Source: Methanobrevibacter sp. UBA412
Lineage (GTDB): Archaea > Methanobacteriota > Methanobacteria > Methanobacteriales > Methanobacteriaceae
Direction: 5' to 3'
Assembly (NCBI GenBank): GCA_002495685.1
Contig: DAGJ01000021.1
Coordinates: 181,136-245,135 of the forward strand
Length of the DNA stretch: 64,000 nucleotides
This document shows, in pieces, positions 37,713 through 47,804 of this stretch (position 1 is its first letter; each line of letters starts with the position of its first letter). Below the pieces are notes generated by a model. The model made no database searches, was not told the DNA's origin, and worked only from the letters and a program-made list of their open reading frames with translations. The position numbers and the translations under genes are program-made.

Positions 37713-38513
37713 ATTTTCACATTATTTTATTTTATTGGTTTAATTTTCATTGGGATTATAGCAGGTATAGCATCTGGTTTATTAGGTGTAGGTGGAGGAT
37801 TTATAATGGTTCCTCTACAATTTTTCCTTTTAACATCTTTAGGTGTAGATTCTAGTCTAGCTTTAATGGTATCTTTTGGTACAAGTTTAGCAATAATTAT
37901 ACCCACTTCTATTAGTGGAGCATATAAACACAATAAAGAATTAAAAAATATTTTAAAACCAGGAATTATTTTAGGTATATTTGGTATATTTGGAGGATTT
38001 TTAGGAGGTTTTCTAGCATCATATGCTCCTACAAGAATATTACAAATATTTTTTGGAATAGTTTTAATAATTATTGCAATTAACATGTTTTTAAACAAAA
38101 AAACTGGAAAAACTAAACCTAAAATTAAATTCAATATATTATCTGCAGCACTAATTGGTGTAAGTGTAGGTGTGCTTTCTGGTTTACTTGGAATTGGTGG
38201 AGGGGTATTTATTGTAACAATTCTGTCTGTAATTTTAGGATTTTCAATGATAGAATCAATAGGTATTTCTAGTGTATTTATTTCATTAGCTGCCATTGGT
38301 GGGGTAAGTTCATATATAATTACAGGATTAGGAGTAAATACTTTACCTTATTCCTTAGGTTATGTTAGTTTAGTAAACTTTTTTGTAATCATTTTGTTTT
38401 CAATTCCATGTGCATATATTGGTGCAAATTTGTCCCATAAATTACCTGAAAGAAGGTTACAAGAAATATTTGCAATATTACTAATTATTCTTGCAATTAA
38501 AATGATAATTTAA
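37713..38513 (+). CDS. TauE/SafE-family (TSUP) permease with a non-canonical start
   Basis: About 266 residues with eight membrane helices in two repeats, each bearing the family motif (GLLGVGGGFIMVP near residue 24 and GLLGIGGGVFIVT near 160). TSUP proteins carry sulphite, sulphonates, sulphate or related organosulphur anions; the substrate here is unknown. The first ATG in frame (37806) lies inside the first conserved motif. The preceding open frame back to the stop at 37686 has no ATG, GTG or TTG, yet encodes a normal TSUP N-terminus. GGAGGAG at 37699-37705 precedes an in-frame ATA (37707) and ATT (37713), so I place the start at ATT 37713. The stop overlaps the convergent gene. Confidence 0.82.
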   Translation: MFTLFYFIGLIFIGIIAGIASGLLGVGGGFIMVPLQFFLLTSLGVDSSLALMVSFGTSLAIIIPTSISGAYKHNKELKNILKPGIILGIFGIFGGFLGGFLASYAPTRILQIFFGIVLIIIAINMFLNKKTGKTKPKIKFNILSAALIGVSVGVLSGLLGIGGGVFIVTILSVILGFSMIESIGISSVFISLAAIGGVSSYIITGLGVNTLPYSLGYVSLVNFFVIILFSIPCAYIGANLSHKLPERRLQEIFAILLIILAIKMII

Positions 38514-39376
38514 GACCAAGTTATGCTTTTTTCAATAACTACTCCAGTACCATGAGCAGTAACATTACAAATTGTTCCATTACCATCTAAGATATCATAC
38601 TCTAATGTTAAATCTAAAATCCCATTACACCCATCATTTTTTGCTTCTTTACATAAATTCGCTATGGCTTGATCTTTAATTTTTCGTAAATCTTTCAATA
38701 ATAACTCTTCTTCTTTATCAAAACCCATAGGACGTTTAGCTTTATAAATAATTTTACCTTCATAAATTCCATTATACTTTATCACTTCTTGATTCCATAA
38801 ATGGGTAGTACTTAAAAGTAATATTCCTAAATCATTAATGTCAATTTGTAAATTTTCATCAAAATTGTTTATATTTTTATCAGGTTTTATAATTGGAAGT
38901 TCTTCTCCAGTTATTTTTGATTTGATTTTTATATAAATTTTATATAAAAAACCTGTTATCTTTTTAAATATCCCTGAAATATAAGATATCATAGCTAAAA
39001 TTATAATTATTATAAAATAATTAATTAAAGTAGGAATTGCAGCTTGTAATATTACAATCACACTTCCAATTGTTATAAAATTAAATCCTAAAGTAGGGTT
39101 AGCGATAATAAATCCATAAACTACCGTTACAGCAAATAATATAAATGCACTAACAGCTCCAGTGGTTTCTTTCATATATTTTTGTGCAAAATAAGTTTCC
39201 ACATAACCTGCTACTAATGGTGAGAAAACTAATCCTAAATTCCAACCAAAAATATCTAAATGAATCATTAAACAGAATTCATACGTTAATAATCCAGCTA
39301 TAGTTCCAAGTGTTATACAGAATGTTGCCTCTCCAAAATTATCCAATCTTTTTTGCAAATCTGTATTTAATTTCAT
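38510..39376 (-). CDS. Membrane protein with C-terminal YbjQ-like domain
   Basis: A 288-residue protein. Residues 15-135 form about four to five membrane helices, followed by a cytosolic basic segment. Residues about 180-288 form a domain resembling YbjQ/UPF0145, seen as GILLLSTTHLW, the GCNGILDLTLEYD segment and TAHGTGVVIEK. The adjoining gene at 39401-39724 encodes a stand-alone YbjQ protein, so the two probably interact. The stop codon overlaps that of the convergent TSUP gene. A membrane-tethered YbjQ could form or anchor a YbjQ pentamer; this is inference. Confidence 0.65.
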   Translation of the reverse strand: MKLNTDLQKRLDNFGEATFCITLGTIAGLLTYEFCLMIHLDIFGWNLGLVFSPLVAGYVETYFAQKYMKETTGAVSAFILFAVTVVYGFIIANPTLGFNFITIGSVIVILQAAIPTLINYFIIIIILAMISYISGIFKKITGFLYKIYIKIKSKITGEELPIIKPDKNINNFDENLQIDINDLGILLLSTTHLWNQEVIKYNGIYEGKIIYKAKRPMGFDKEEELLLKDLRKIKDQAIANLCKEAKNDGCNGILDLTLEYDILDGNGTICNVTAHGTGVVIEKSITWS

Positions 39377-39400
39377 TTTATAATCCCAATTTAAAAAAAG

Positions 39401-39724
39401 TTATTTGTATGATATTGCTGTACCGTAAGCAGTAACTAAAATTGTATTTCCCATAGTTCCTCCAAGATTATTATAAGATATTTTAAGCCCAATTATAGCA
39501 TTAGCTCCTTTTTCAGCAGCTTTTTCTTTCATACTACTTAATGCTATTTCTCTAGCTTTTTGAATTTCTTCTTCATATTTGGAGGTTCTTCCACCTACTA
39601 CATCACGAACTCCGGAAAATAAGTCTTTATAAACATTAGATCCTATTAAAGATTCACCAGTAACTAAACCATGATATCTTAAAATCTTTTTATTCTCTAA
39701 TGTGTTTGTTGATGATAAAATCAT
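39401..39724 (-). CDS. YbjQ/UPF0145-family protein
   Basis: A 107-residue stand-alone YbjQ protein: [21 protein letters not shown] near the start, [20 protein letters not shown] in the middle, and [17 protein letters not shown] plus [11 protein letters not shown] at the end. It keeps the classic family pattern more closely than the paralogues at 1-614. ATG 39724 follows TAGGTGAG. It is encoded 24 bases upstream of the membrane YbjQ protein and is probably cotranscribed with it. Function of the family is unproven. Confidence 0.87.
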   Translation of the reverse strand: MILSSTNTLENKKILRYHGLVTGESLIGSNVYKDLFSGVRDVVGGRTSKYEEEIQKAREIALSSMKEKAAEKGANAIIGLKISYNNLGGTMGNTILVTAYGTAISYK

Positions 39725-39816
39725 TTTTTATTCTCACCTAATAATGAATTATTTTTTAGTTTTTAAATAAAAAAGTTTAATAATTAAAACCATTTTAAAA
39801 CAAAAAAAAGATTTTT

Positions 39817-40008
39817 TTATCTTAAAAAGGTCATGTATGCCCATATTCCAACAAAGACAAGTATTAATACAAAAATTAAAACTCTAGATTTTCTTCCTTG
39901 TTCTTGTCTCATTTTAATAACTTTATCACAATCTGGGGAGCATGTTTTTTCATTCATTGGTATTGGGGTTCCGCATACTGGACAATGTTTATGTGGTTCT
40001 ACTGCCAT
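39817..40008 (-). CDS. DUF2116-family zinc-ribbon membrane protein
   Basis: A 63-residue protein with an N-terminal zinc ribbon (HKHCPVCGTPIP and CSPDC), a basic segment and one C-terminal membrane helix (VLIFVLILVFVGIWAYM). This layout is that of DUF2116, found in many archaea next to information-processing or nucleotide genes. The helix would anchor the ribbon on the cytosolic side. ATG 40008 follows AGGAGAA. It directly follows pyrH on the same strand, 29 bases apart. Confidence 0.83.
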   Translation of the reverse strand: MAVEPHKHCPVCGTPIPMNEKTCSPDCDKVIKMRQEQGRKSRVLIFVLILVFVGIWAYMTFLR

Positions 40009-40037
40009 TTTATCTTTTCTCCTTTTTTTTAATATAA

Positions 40038-40715
40038 TTATTCTGAAATTACTTTTGTTCCAATTTTTTCGCCATTAATGGCTTTTATCAAGTTTTTAGG
40101 ATCATCACCATTACAGATTACAGTTTCTAGTGAGGAACGTTTAATCATTTGTATTGCTGTCATGTCAAAAAATTCATAAGTTCCAGCTTTCACATCTTTT
40201 CCTTTAATAAATTCCATCATATCACTTGCAGTAATTTCATTAATTAATTCTGCATCACTAAATTTGTTAGGATCTTTATTATACATTCCATCTACAGAAG
40301 TTAAGTTTACTAAAAGGTCTGCTTTAACATATTCTGCTAAAATAGCTGCAACTGCATCAGTACTATGAGCAGGTTCTGTTCCACCCATAACTACTATTTT
40401 TCCACTTGAGGAATATTCTAAAGCTTCTTGGAAGTTGTGTGGGACTTTTTGATATGCTTTATTTTCTAGTGCAGAAAGTAAAAGTTTTGCATTGATTCTT
40501 GTTACTTCTATACCTATATCATCACATTTAGCTTCTCCACACTCTAAATCTCTAACAACTTTTATATATTCTCTTGCAGGTTTACCTCCACCTACAACAA
40601 TAAATAATTCATGTTCTTCACTTAGTGATTTTAATATTTCAGCATATTCTTTAAATTTTTTTGAATCAAATTCTTGTATTAAAATTGATCCTCCAATTGC
40701 CGCTACTATTCTCAT
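40038..40715 (-). CDS. pyrH: Archaeal UMP kinase
   Basis: A 225-residue amino-acid-kinase-fold enzyme that phosphorylates UMP to UDP. It shows the N-terminal [19 protein letters not shown] near residue 41, [19 protein letters not shown] near 116 and [16 protein letters not shown] near 136. The length fits the short archaeal form. It supplies pyrimidine nucleotides in the cytosol. GGTGAC lies in front of the ATG. The DUF2116 gene follows. Confidence 0.94.
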   Translation of the reverse strand: MRIVAAIGGSILIQEFDSKKFKEYAEILKSLSEEHELFIVVGGGKPAREYIKVVRDLECGEAKCDDIGIEVTRINAKLLLSALENKAYQKVPHNFQEALEYSSSGKIVVMGGTEPAHSTDAVAAILAEYVKADLLVNLTSVDGMYNKDPNKFSDAELINEITASDMMEFIKGKDVKAGTYEFFDMTAIQMIKRSSLETVICNGDDPKNLIKAINGEKIGTKVISE

Positions 40716-40986
40716 TTAAATCAAGTCACCCGTAATTTTTTAATAAATTATATTTAAATATAAAATTTTTTTTATCTAAATAATTTAATAATCTATTATA
40801 TTTATTTAAATCATGATATTTAAATATTAAAATAAAGTATTGAAATTTTTATTAAATTATATATCTAAGTAAGTACAAATAGTATTAATATTATATGATT
40901 TTAAATAATATATTCAAAAAAATATTTTTTTAACATTTTAATTAAAAATTAATCATTTTAATCATTTTAAATATGGAGTGAAATAA

Positions 40987-42216
40987 TTGTCAGACGTATC
41001 TTCAAAAGAATTATATGAATTTAAAAGAACTTTACGAGAGTTAGGTGAAAAAAAAGGAAGAGGTACTGAATTAGTATCTGTTTATATCCCTCGTGATAAA
41101 CAATTAAGTGATGTAGGAAAACAAATGAGAGATGAACTTGGACAAAGTTCTAATATTAAAAGTAAAACTACTAGAAAAAATGTTCAATCTGCGATTGAAG
41201 TAATAATGCAAAGAATAAGATTATTTAAACATCCTCCTGAAAAAGGTTTAGTACTATTTACTGGAATGATTCCAAAAGGTGGACCTGGTACAGAAAAAAT
41301 GGAAACCTTTGTTTTTGAACCACCTGAACCGATACAAACATATTGGTACATTTGTGATAATGTTTTCTATTTAGAACCTTTAGAAGAAATGATTGAAACA
41401 AAAGAGGTTTATGGTATCGTAGTTTTAGATAGAAAAGAATCTACTATTGCTACTTTAAAAGGTAAAAAAATTGAAATTTTAAAACATTTAACTAGTGGTG
41501 TTCCAGGTAAACATAAAGCAGGAGGTCAATCACAAAGAAGATTTGATCGTGTAATTGATTTAGCTGCACATGAATTTAAAAAAAGAATTGGGGATCATGT
41601 AAATCAAGCTTTTTTAGATATTGAAGATTTAAAGGGTGTTATTTTAGGTGGACCAGGTAATACTAAGGAAGAATTTTTAAAAGGTGAATATCTTCATTAT
41701 GAAATTAAACAAAAAGTAATAGCAACTATTGATACTTCTTATACTGGAGAATTTGGAATTCGTGAAATCATTGATAAATCCATGGGAATTTTAGATGAAA
41801 TGGATGTAATGAAGGAAAAACACATTGTTCAAGGATTCTTAAAAGAATTAATTAATGAAAAAGGTTTAGCTTCTTATGGGGAAGATGAAGTTAGAAGAAA
41901 TTTACGAATTGGAGCGGTAGATACTCTTTTATTATCTGAAGATTTACGTTCTGAAAGAAAAACTTACCAATGTCCTGTTTGTGAATTTCAAATAAGTAAA
42001 ACCATAAAAAATGGTGAAGCTGATGAAGAATTAGTTTGTAAAGAATGTAATGAGAAAATGAAAATCATTAAATCTGAAGATATTATAGATGAACTAGTTT
42101 TACTTGCAGATGAAACAGCCTCAAATGTAGAAATAATATCTACTGAAACTGAAGAAGGAATGCAATTATTTAGAGCTTTTGGTGGTATAGCCGCTATTTT
42201 AAGATATCATATATAA
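40987..42216 (+). CDS. prf1: Archaeal peptide chain release factor aRF1
   Basis: A 409-residue release factor reading all three stop codons. It has the NIKS stop-recognition motif ([10 protein letters not shown] near residue 57), the GGQ peptidyl-transfer motif ([11 protein letters not shown] near 179) and a C-terminal zinc-binding mini-domain (CPVCEF and CKECN near 325-355). The start is TTG at 40987, with a clear GGAGTGA ribosome site at 40975-40981. It acts on the ribosome with aIF1-alpha-related GTPases and ABCE1. Confidence 0.96.
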   Translation: MSDVSSKELYEFKRTLRELGEKKGRGTELVSVYIPRDKQLSDVGKQMRDELGQSSNIKSKTTRKNVQSAIEVIMQRIRLFKHPPEKGLVLFTGMIPKGGPGTEKMETFVFEPPEPIQTYWYICDNVFYLEPLEEMIETKEVYGIVVLDRKESTIATLKGKKIEILKHLTSGVPGKHKAGGQSQRRFDRVIDLAAHEFKKRIGDHVNQAFLDIEDLKGVILGGPGNTKEEFLKGEYLHYEIKQKVIATIDTSYTGEFGIREIIDKSMGILDEMDVMKEKHIVQGFLKELINEKGLASYGEDEVRRNLRIGAVDTLLLSEDLRSERKTYQCPVCEFQISKTIKNGEADEELVCKECNEKMKIIKSEDIIDELVLLADETASNVEIISTETEEGMQLFRAFGGIAAILRYHI

Positions 42217-42272
42217 AATTGAAAATATTTTTATAGTTTGAAATTAAATTAATAAACAGTGGAGCAACAAAT

Positions 42273-42494
42273 ATGAAATTGGTTGAAGAGGAAATTATTA
42301 AAGGAAGATTTTCAGTTCTTGTGAATAATAAAGTTATTGATGTGGATAGTACAAAATTAGGATCAACTCGTAAAGAAATATTAAGTTCTATGAAAGAAAT
42401 TGTTGATGAATATGATGAATTTTTCATTCCTGGAACTATAATGTTAAGTGATAAAGCTACTTTTCATTTAAGAATGCAAGAATCTTGTGAATAA
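42273..42494 (+). CDS. Hypothetical small protein downstream of prf1
   Basis: A 73-residue soluble, acidic protein containing KLVEEEIIKGRFSVLVNN and FFIPGTIMLSDKATFH. There is no membrane segment or cysteine cluster. It begins 56 bases after prf1, with GTGGAG upstream of the ATG, so cotranscription is possible. It looks like a small conserved protein of Methanobacteriales; no function can be given. Confidence 0.6.
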   Translation: MKLVEEEIIKGRFSVLVNNKVIDVDSTKLGSTRKEILSSMKEIVDEYDEFFIPGTIMLSDKATFHLRMQESCE

Positions 42495-42575
42495 TTTTTT
42501 ATTATAAAATTTAATATTCCACTTTCAATATTTTTTTAATTTTTATTTTTTTATCATATTTTACTATTTTTTGAA

Positions 42576-42697
42576 AATGAGTTTTTTCCAATATTTTTTT
42601 TATTTTTCTAAGAATTTTTTTATTTTTTTATTTTTTAATGAGTATTTTATCCATTGATTTTTTTATTTTTCTAAAAATTTGTCAATTTGTATAAAAT
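42576..42697. repeat. Degenerate tandem repeat, unit about 61 bases, T-rich
   Basis: Two imperfect copies (42576-42636 and 42637-42697) share AATGAGT, a TCCA segment and TTTTTTTATTTTTCTAA(G/A)AATTT at the same offset. The 310 bases between the small gene and gdhA (42495-42804) hold this repeat, then the gdhA promoter, and no gene. Confidence 0.5.
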
Positions 42698-42704
42698 AGA
42701 ATAG

Positions 42705-42712
42705 TATAAAAG
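42705..42712 (+). promoter_or_regulatory. Probable TATA box of gdhA
   Basis: TATAAAAG at 42705-42712 matches the archaeal TATA consensus and would give a leader of about 70 bases before ATG 42805, which contains the GGAGGAT ribosome site. Confidence 0.4.
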
Positions 42713-42786
42713 TTATGAAACTATACATAATATTAAATAATTAAATTATACTGAATATTTTTTAATTATTAATTTTAATAACATAA

Positions 42787-44139
<1,353 letters not shown>

Positions 44140-44155
44140 ACACAATTTATATTTA

Positions 44156-44195
44156 GGTGAACATATAATCTTTTGTTCACCACTCACTTTTTTTA
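44156..44195 (+). terminator. Hairpin terminator of gdhA
   Basis: GGTGAACA (44156-44163) and TGTTCACC (44174-44181) form a perfect 8-base stem with a 10-base loop, followed shortly by a TTTTTTT run. It lies 17 bases after the gdhA stop. Confidence 0.6.
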
Positions 44196-44693
44196 TTAAA
44201 AAAATTGTTTTAACTTTAATAATTCATTACTTATATTAATGAAACAATTTTTTATTAGATAGATTAAATTTAAAAAATTTAATATTTTCAAAATTAAAAT
44301 AATTATATAATTTAATTAACATTAATGTTTAGCTTTTTTCTATGTTCTTTTTTATTATTTGTAGAACAAAATTACTTAATTTTTATTTTTAACAAATATT
44401 TTATTATAAAGTTAGTATTTTTTGAATTTTTGTATTGTTCGTTAAAAATTTCATTAATTTTAAAAAAAGAATTTGTATAATTTTAAATTTTTAACGTTCA
44501 ATATAGTTCCCCACGTGCTTTAGTTTATTAAAAAAATACAATAAAAATTAAACATAATTATTATGTTGTTTAATTTTTAAATCGTATTACATTACTTTAT
44601 ATACTACTTTTTCCTTATGTATATACAAAGTTAAATAAAAACTTTAATTCATTGTTAGTTTAAAAATTTTGAAAAAATAAAAGGAAGAATAAA
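44196..44693. other. AT-rich intergenic region with an inverted repeat and a GC patch
   Basis: No gene is seen. TTGTTCGTTAAAAATTT (44435-44451) and AAATTTTTAACGTTCAA (44485-44501) are reverse complements at 15 of 17 positions. Right after them a short GC-rich patch, TTCCCCACGTGC (about 44507-44518), stands out from the AT background. TTTATATA at 44596-44603 is a probable TATA box for the gene at 44694. Confidence 0.5.
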
Positions 44694-44999
44694 ATGAAGC
44701 AAGGATATTACTTTACTGGAAATGAAACTTTTAAAATTAACCCAAATATGATAAATGAAATAAAACAAGATTACATAAATGGAAAAGAAACCAAATCTTT
44801 ACTATTTAAAAAATATTATCGAAAATACAATATTGATCGATTTACTTTTATAAATATAATCGAAGATATTAATCAAGAATTAGGAATAAATAAAAGAGTA
44901 TCTATTAATAAAAAAGCCATTAAATTAATGGATTCTAAAATGGGAATGAATCAAAAACCTAATTATTATAATCCGTCCAATTTTAACAAAAAATATTAA
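44694..44999 (+). CDS. Hypothetical basic protein
   Basis: A 101-residue, Lys/Asn-rich protein with no membrane segment. Residues 15-75 could form helices (IKQDYINGKETKSLLFKKYYRKYN, given here only as a description of a basic helical stretch, then RFTFINIIEDINQELG); the pattern is faintly like a small DNA-binding or helix-turn-helix protein, but no motif is convincing. The ATG follows AAAGGAAGAA with good spacing. It has its own TATA-like box. The family is not recognised. Confidence 0.5.
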   Translation: MKQGYYFTGNETFKINPNMINEIKQDYINGKETKSLLFKKYYRKYNIDRFTFINIIEDINQELGINKRVSINKKAIKLMDSKMGMNQKPNYYNPSNFNKKY

Positions 45000-45060
45000 A
45001 AATAAATAAATTTCAAGAAATAAAAAAAAGTAAAAAATAGTAAGTAAAAAATTATTAAAT

Positions 45061-45675
45061 TTATAATTTACTTACTTTTATTAAGGATTCTACAGGAACT
45101 CCTTCTACTTCTGAAAGGCCTGCTTTATCAATTAATACAGTACAAGCAATTGGTTCAGCACCATGGTCTCTAACTGAATTAATCACTTCTCTCATAGTTT
45201 TACCACTAGTGATGACATCATCAACTATAACAACCTTTTTTCCTTCAACAGATCCGAAATTGTTACTTATAGCTCCTTCACCGTCTCCGTTGTTATCTAC
45301 TTTTTTGTGTTTATTTGGATGATATACTGCTAATGATGTTTTTTTACATGCCATATCTTCTATAAAATCTGCCATTAAAACTGAAAATGGTATACCACTA
45401 ATAGCTACTCCAATAACAGTATCAATTTCACCATGAGTCATTGCCATATCACCTAATGCTGCAGATATATATTTAAGTCGTGATGAACTTGCACCTAAGC
45501 TTTTCCAATTTATAGCAAAATCTGCTGGTTGTTTTATTTCTTTTTTTTCGTCAGCTTTTTGGAGAGTCAACCATCTTGCAGTATCCATAGAAACATTAAG
45601 TTCATCTGCAATTTCCCCAGTAGTGAATCCATGGCTTCTAAGTTCACTAGCTCTTTTTATAAGTTTTGTATTCAT
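45061..45675 (-). CDS. GfcR-type PRPP-binding transcriptional regulator (PyrE-like with HTH)
   Basis: A 204-residue protein with an N-terminal helix-turn-helix (about 1-45: [20 protein letters not shown]) and a phosphoribosyltransferase domain containing the PRPP loop [17 protein letters not shown] near residue 148. This matches archaeal orotate-phosphoribosyltransferase-like regulators; the halophile member GfcR regulates sugar metabolism. It probably senses PRPP or a nucleotide and binds DNA rather than acting in pyrimidine synthesis, though enzyme activity cannot be excluded. It lies 35 bases after a Gfo/Idh-type gene on the same strand. Confidence 0.83.
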   Translation of the reverse strand: MNTKLIKRASELRSHGFTTGEIADELNVSMDTARWLTLQKADEKKEIKQPADFAINWKSLGASSSRLKYISAALGDMAMTHGEIDTVIGVAISGIPFSVLMADFIEDMACKKTSLAVYHPNKHKKVDNNGDGEGAISNNFGSVEGKKVVIVDDVITSGKTMREVINSVRDHGAEPIACTVLIDKAGLSEVEGVPVESLIKVSKL

Positions 45676-45710
45676 CGAATCACTAAGTTAAACTTTTATT
45701 TATGATAAAT

Positions 45711-46661
45711 TTAAATTTTATCTAATGGTATTGGTATGTGTTCTTTAGAAGATTTATTTGCAGCTAAAACCATTCTAAGTGCGTTAAGACCATCTTCACC
45801 AGTTATTACTGGTTTTTCATTATTAACAACACATTCTAAAAAAGAACTTAATTCCTCTTTTAAGGGTTCTTCGTGTTTTATTTGGATGTCTTGAGCAAAT
45901 TTACCATGAACATCAATACTTTGATCGATATAATCTACTGAGATAATACCATCAGTTCCTGTAATTTCAATTTGTCGACGTTTGTAAGGTGTTAACCAAT
46001 TTACTTCTAATATTCCAGTTACATCTTCAAAATTTACCATGATTTCAGCATGGTCTTCATATTCACATTTATCAAGAATACTTCCCATAGTTGCATAAAC
46101 TTGTGATACTTCTTCATCAAATAAGTAATACATTACATCTAAATCATGTATAGCTAAGTCTATTGCTACTCCTACATCTTTTATTCTTGGTGGGAATGGT
46201 CCTACTCTTTTAGCAGATGCAGATACTACATCTCCAATTACATCATTTTCAATTAATTCTTTAGCTTTTTGTACTGCTGGATTAAATCTTTCAACATGTC
46301 CAGTACTTAATATAACCCCTTTTTCTTTTGCAGCTTTAATCATTCCTTCTGCTTCTTCTTCAGTGAATGCAATTGGTTTTTCTACTAAAACATGTTTTCC
46401 ATGTTCTATAGCTTTCATAACCACATTATAATGATGTGTGGTTGGTACACAAACACTAACAACTTCAATTTCAGGATCATTTAATAAGTCTTCAATATCA
46501 TTATAACCTTTGGTATCATATTTTTTACACACTTTCTTTAAGGTTCGTTCACTAACATCTGATACAGCTACAAGATTTGCATTTTCTAGTCTGTAATATA
46601 CACGGGCATGGTTATAACCCATTGCTCCAACACCAATAACTCCTACATTAACAGTTCTCAC
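45711..46661 (-). CDS. Gfo/Idh/MocA-family oxidoreductase
   Basis: A 316-residue NAD(P)-dependent sugar or polyol dehydrogenase. The Rossmann N-terminus (NVGVIGVGAMGYNHARVY) is followed by the family VEKPIAFTEEEA motif near residue 90 and an IDLAIHDLDVMYYLF segment bearing the likely catalytic His near 172. GTG at 46661 is preferred: GGAGG at 46675-46671 sits at normal distance, whereas ATG 46667 is too close. A role in nucleotide-sugar or wall-sugar synthesis is possible. It precedes the GfcR-like gene. Confidence 0.87.
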   Translation of the reverse strand: MRTVNVGVIGVGAMGYNHARVYYRLENANLVAVSDVSERTLKKVCKKYDTKGYNDIEDLLNDPEIEVVSVCVPTTHHYNVVMKAIEHGKHVLVEKPIAFTEEEAEGMIKAAKEKGVILSTGHVERFNPAVQKAKELIENDVIGDVVSASAKRVGPFPPRIKDVGVAIDLAIHDLDVMYYLFDEEVSQVYATMGSILDKCEYEDHAEIMVNFEDVTGILEVNWLTPYKRRQIEITGTDGIISVDYIDQSIDVHGKFAQDIQIKHEEPLKEELSSFLECVVNNEKPVITGEDGLNALRMVLAANKSSKEHIPIPLDKI

Positions 46662-46877
46662 AATCATTTCCTCCAAATTTTTTTTTAAAAAATTTTGAAT
46701 AATAAAATTTTTAAGTATCTTTGACTAAAATTTTTAACTTAAATATTATATTAATATATAAATATATGTTCTATATTAAATTAACCATTCATCCATTATA
46801 CTTTTTATTTATTTAAATAATTTAATATGTTCAGTTTATACTAAGTTTTTTTAACATTATCCCTATATTTAAAAAAA

Positions 46878-47747
46878 TTAAATGTATTCTATCATTTCTC
46901 GACCAATTTTAACCCCTATTTCTTTCGCATCTTTAATAGAACCACTAACAGAAGATTTATATAATGTATCCCCTTTTTTATCTAATAATATAGAATTAAG
47001 TACTAATTCATTATTTTTCATTGAAGCTATAGCTCCTAATGGCCATTGACATCCTACACCTACTTCTTCAAGGATAGTTTTTTCAGATAACACTTGTTGG
47101 AAACTAATATAATCATTTAACTTTTGAATTATTTCCTTTTTGTCTGAATCTTTTCTTGCAATAATAGCAATTGCTCCTTGTCCTGCTGCAGGATAAATGT
47201 AATCTGTTGGAAATACCTTTTTAATATATTTAGTTAAACCTAAACGTTTTAATCCAGCTTCAGCCATTATTGTAGCATTAACTTCTCCTTTTAATACTTT
47301 TTGAATACGAGTTTCAATATTACCTCGAAGAGGTTTTAATTTAAAACCTTTATTATAATGGTTACAGAAAGCTTCTCTTCTTAAACTACTACTTCCTAAT
47401 GTGCAACCATCTGATAAATCTTCCCAATTATACTGAGAAATTAAAACTTCATTAGGAGATTCTCTTGAGGGTATGGCAATTATTTCAAGATCCTCATCTA
47501 ATTCAGTAGGGACATCTTTAAGACTATGGACTGCAAAATCTACTTCTTCTTCTAATACTACTTTGTCTAACTCTTTAGTGAATAAACCTTTAGAATCCAT
47601 ATTATACAATTGAGAATTAGTAATTTTATCTCCCTTAGTTTTTATAATTTTAATTTTAATTTCTTCATTACTTATCTTAGATAATGAGTTATTAATTTCT
47701 TCAGTTTGTGCAAGAGCTAATTTGCTTCCTCTAGTTCCAATTATCAT
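46878..47747 (-). CDS. hemC: Hydroxymethylbilane synthase (porphobilinogen deaminase)
   Basis: A 289-residue enzyme polymerising four porphobilinogens into hydroxymethylbilane for tetrapyrroles (F430, cobamides, sirohaem). It begins IIGTRGSKLALAQTEEI; FAVHSLKDVPTEL is near residue 78, LGSSSLRREAF near 120, LRGNIETRIQKV near 141, and the cofactor-binding Cys is in EVGVGCQWPLGAIAS near 230. It follows cfbE on the same strand across 57 bases that contain a run of 19 identical bases. The two genes serve early and late F430 synthesis. Confidence 0.95.
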   Translation of the reverse strand: MIIGTRGSKLALAQTEEINNSLSKISNEEIKIKIIKTKGDKITNSQLYNMDSKGLFTKELDKVVLEEEVDFAVHSLKDVPTELDEDLEIIAIPSRESPNEVLISQYNWEDLSDGCTLGSSSLRREAFCNHYNKGFKLKPLRGNIETRIQKVLKGEVNATIMAEAGLKRLGLTKYIKKVFPTDYIYPAAGQGAIAIIARKDSDKKEIIQKLNDYISFQQVLSEKTILEEVGVGCQWPLGAIASMKNNELVLNSILLDKKGDTLYKSSVSGSIKDAKEIGVKIGREMIEYI

Positions 47748-47768
47748 CTAATTTCGCCTAAATTTTTA

Positions 47769-47787
47769 TTTTTTTTTTTTTTTTTTT
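47769..47787. repeat. Homopolymer run of 19 T (A on the minus strand)
   Basis: Nineteen consecutive T bases lie between cfbE and hemC, about 22 bases upstream of the hemC start on the minus strand. Such a run may vary in length or reflect sequencing limits. Confidence 0.8.
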
Positions 47788-47804
47788 AATTAATCATATA
47801 ATAT

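Noticed and set aside
37727..38296. Pro-rich frame antisense to the TauE/SafE gene
   Set aside because: The opposite strand encodes a clear eight-helix TSUP protein; the antisense product has no family features.
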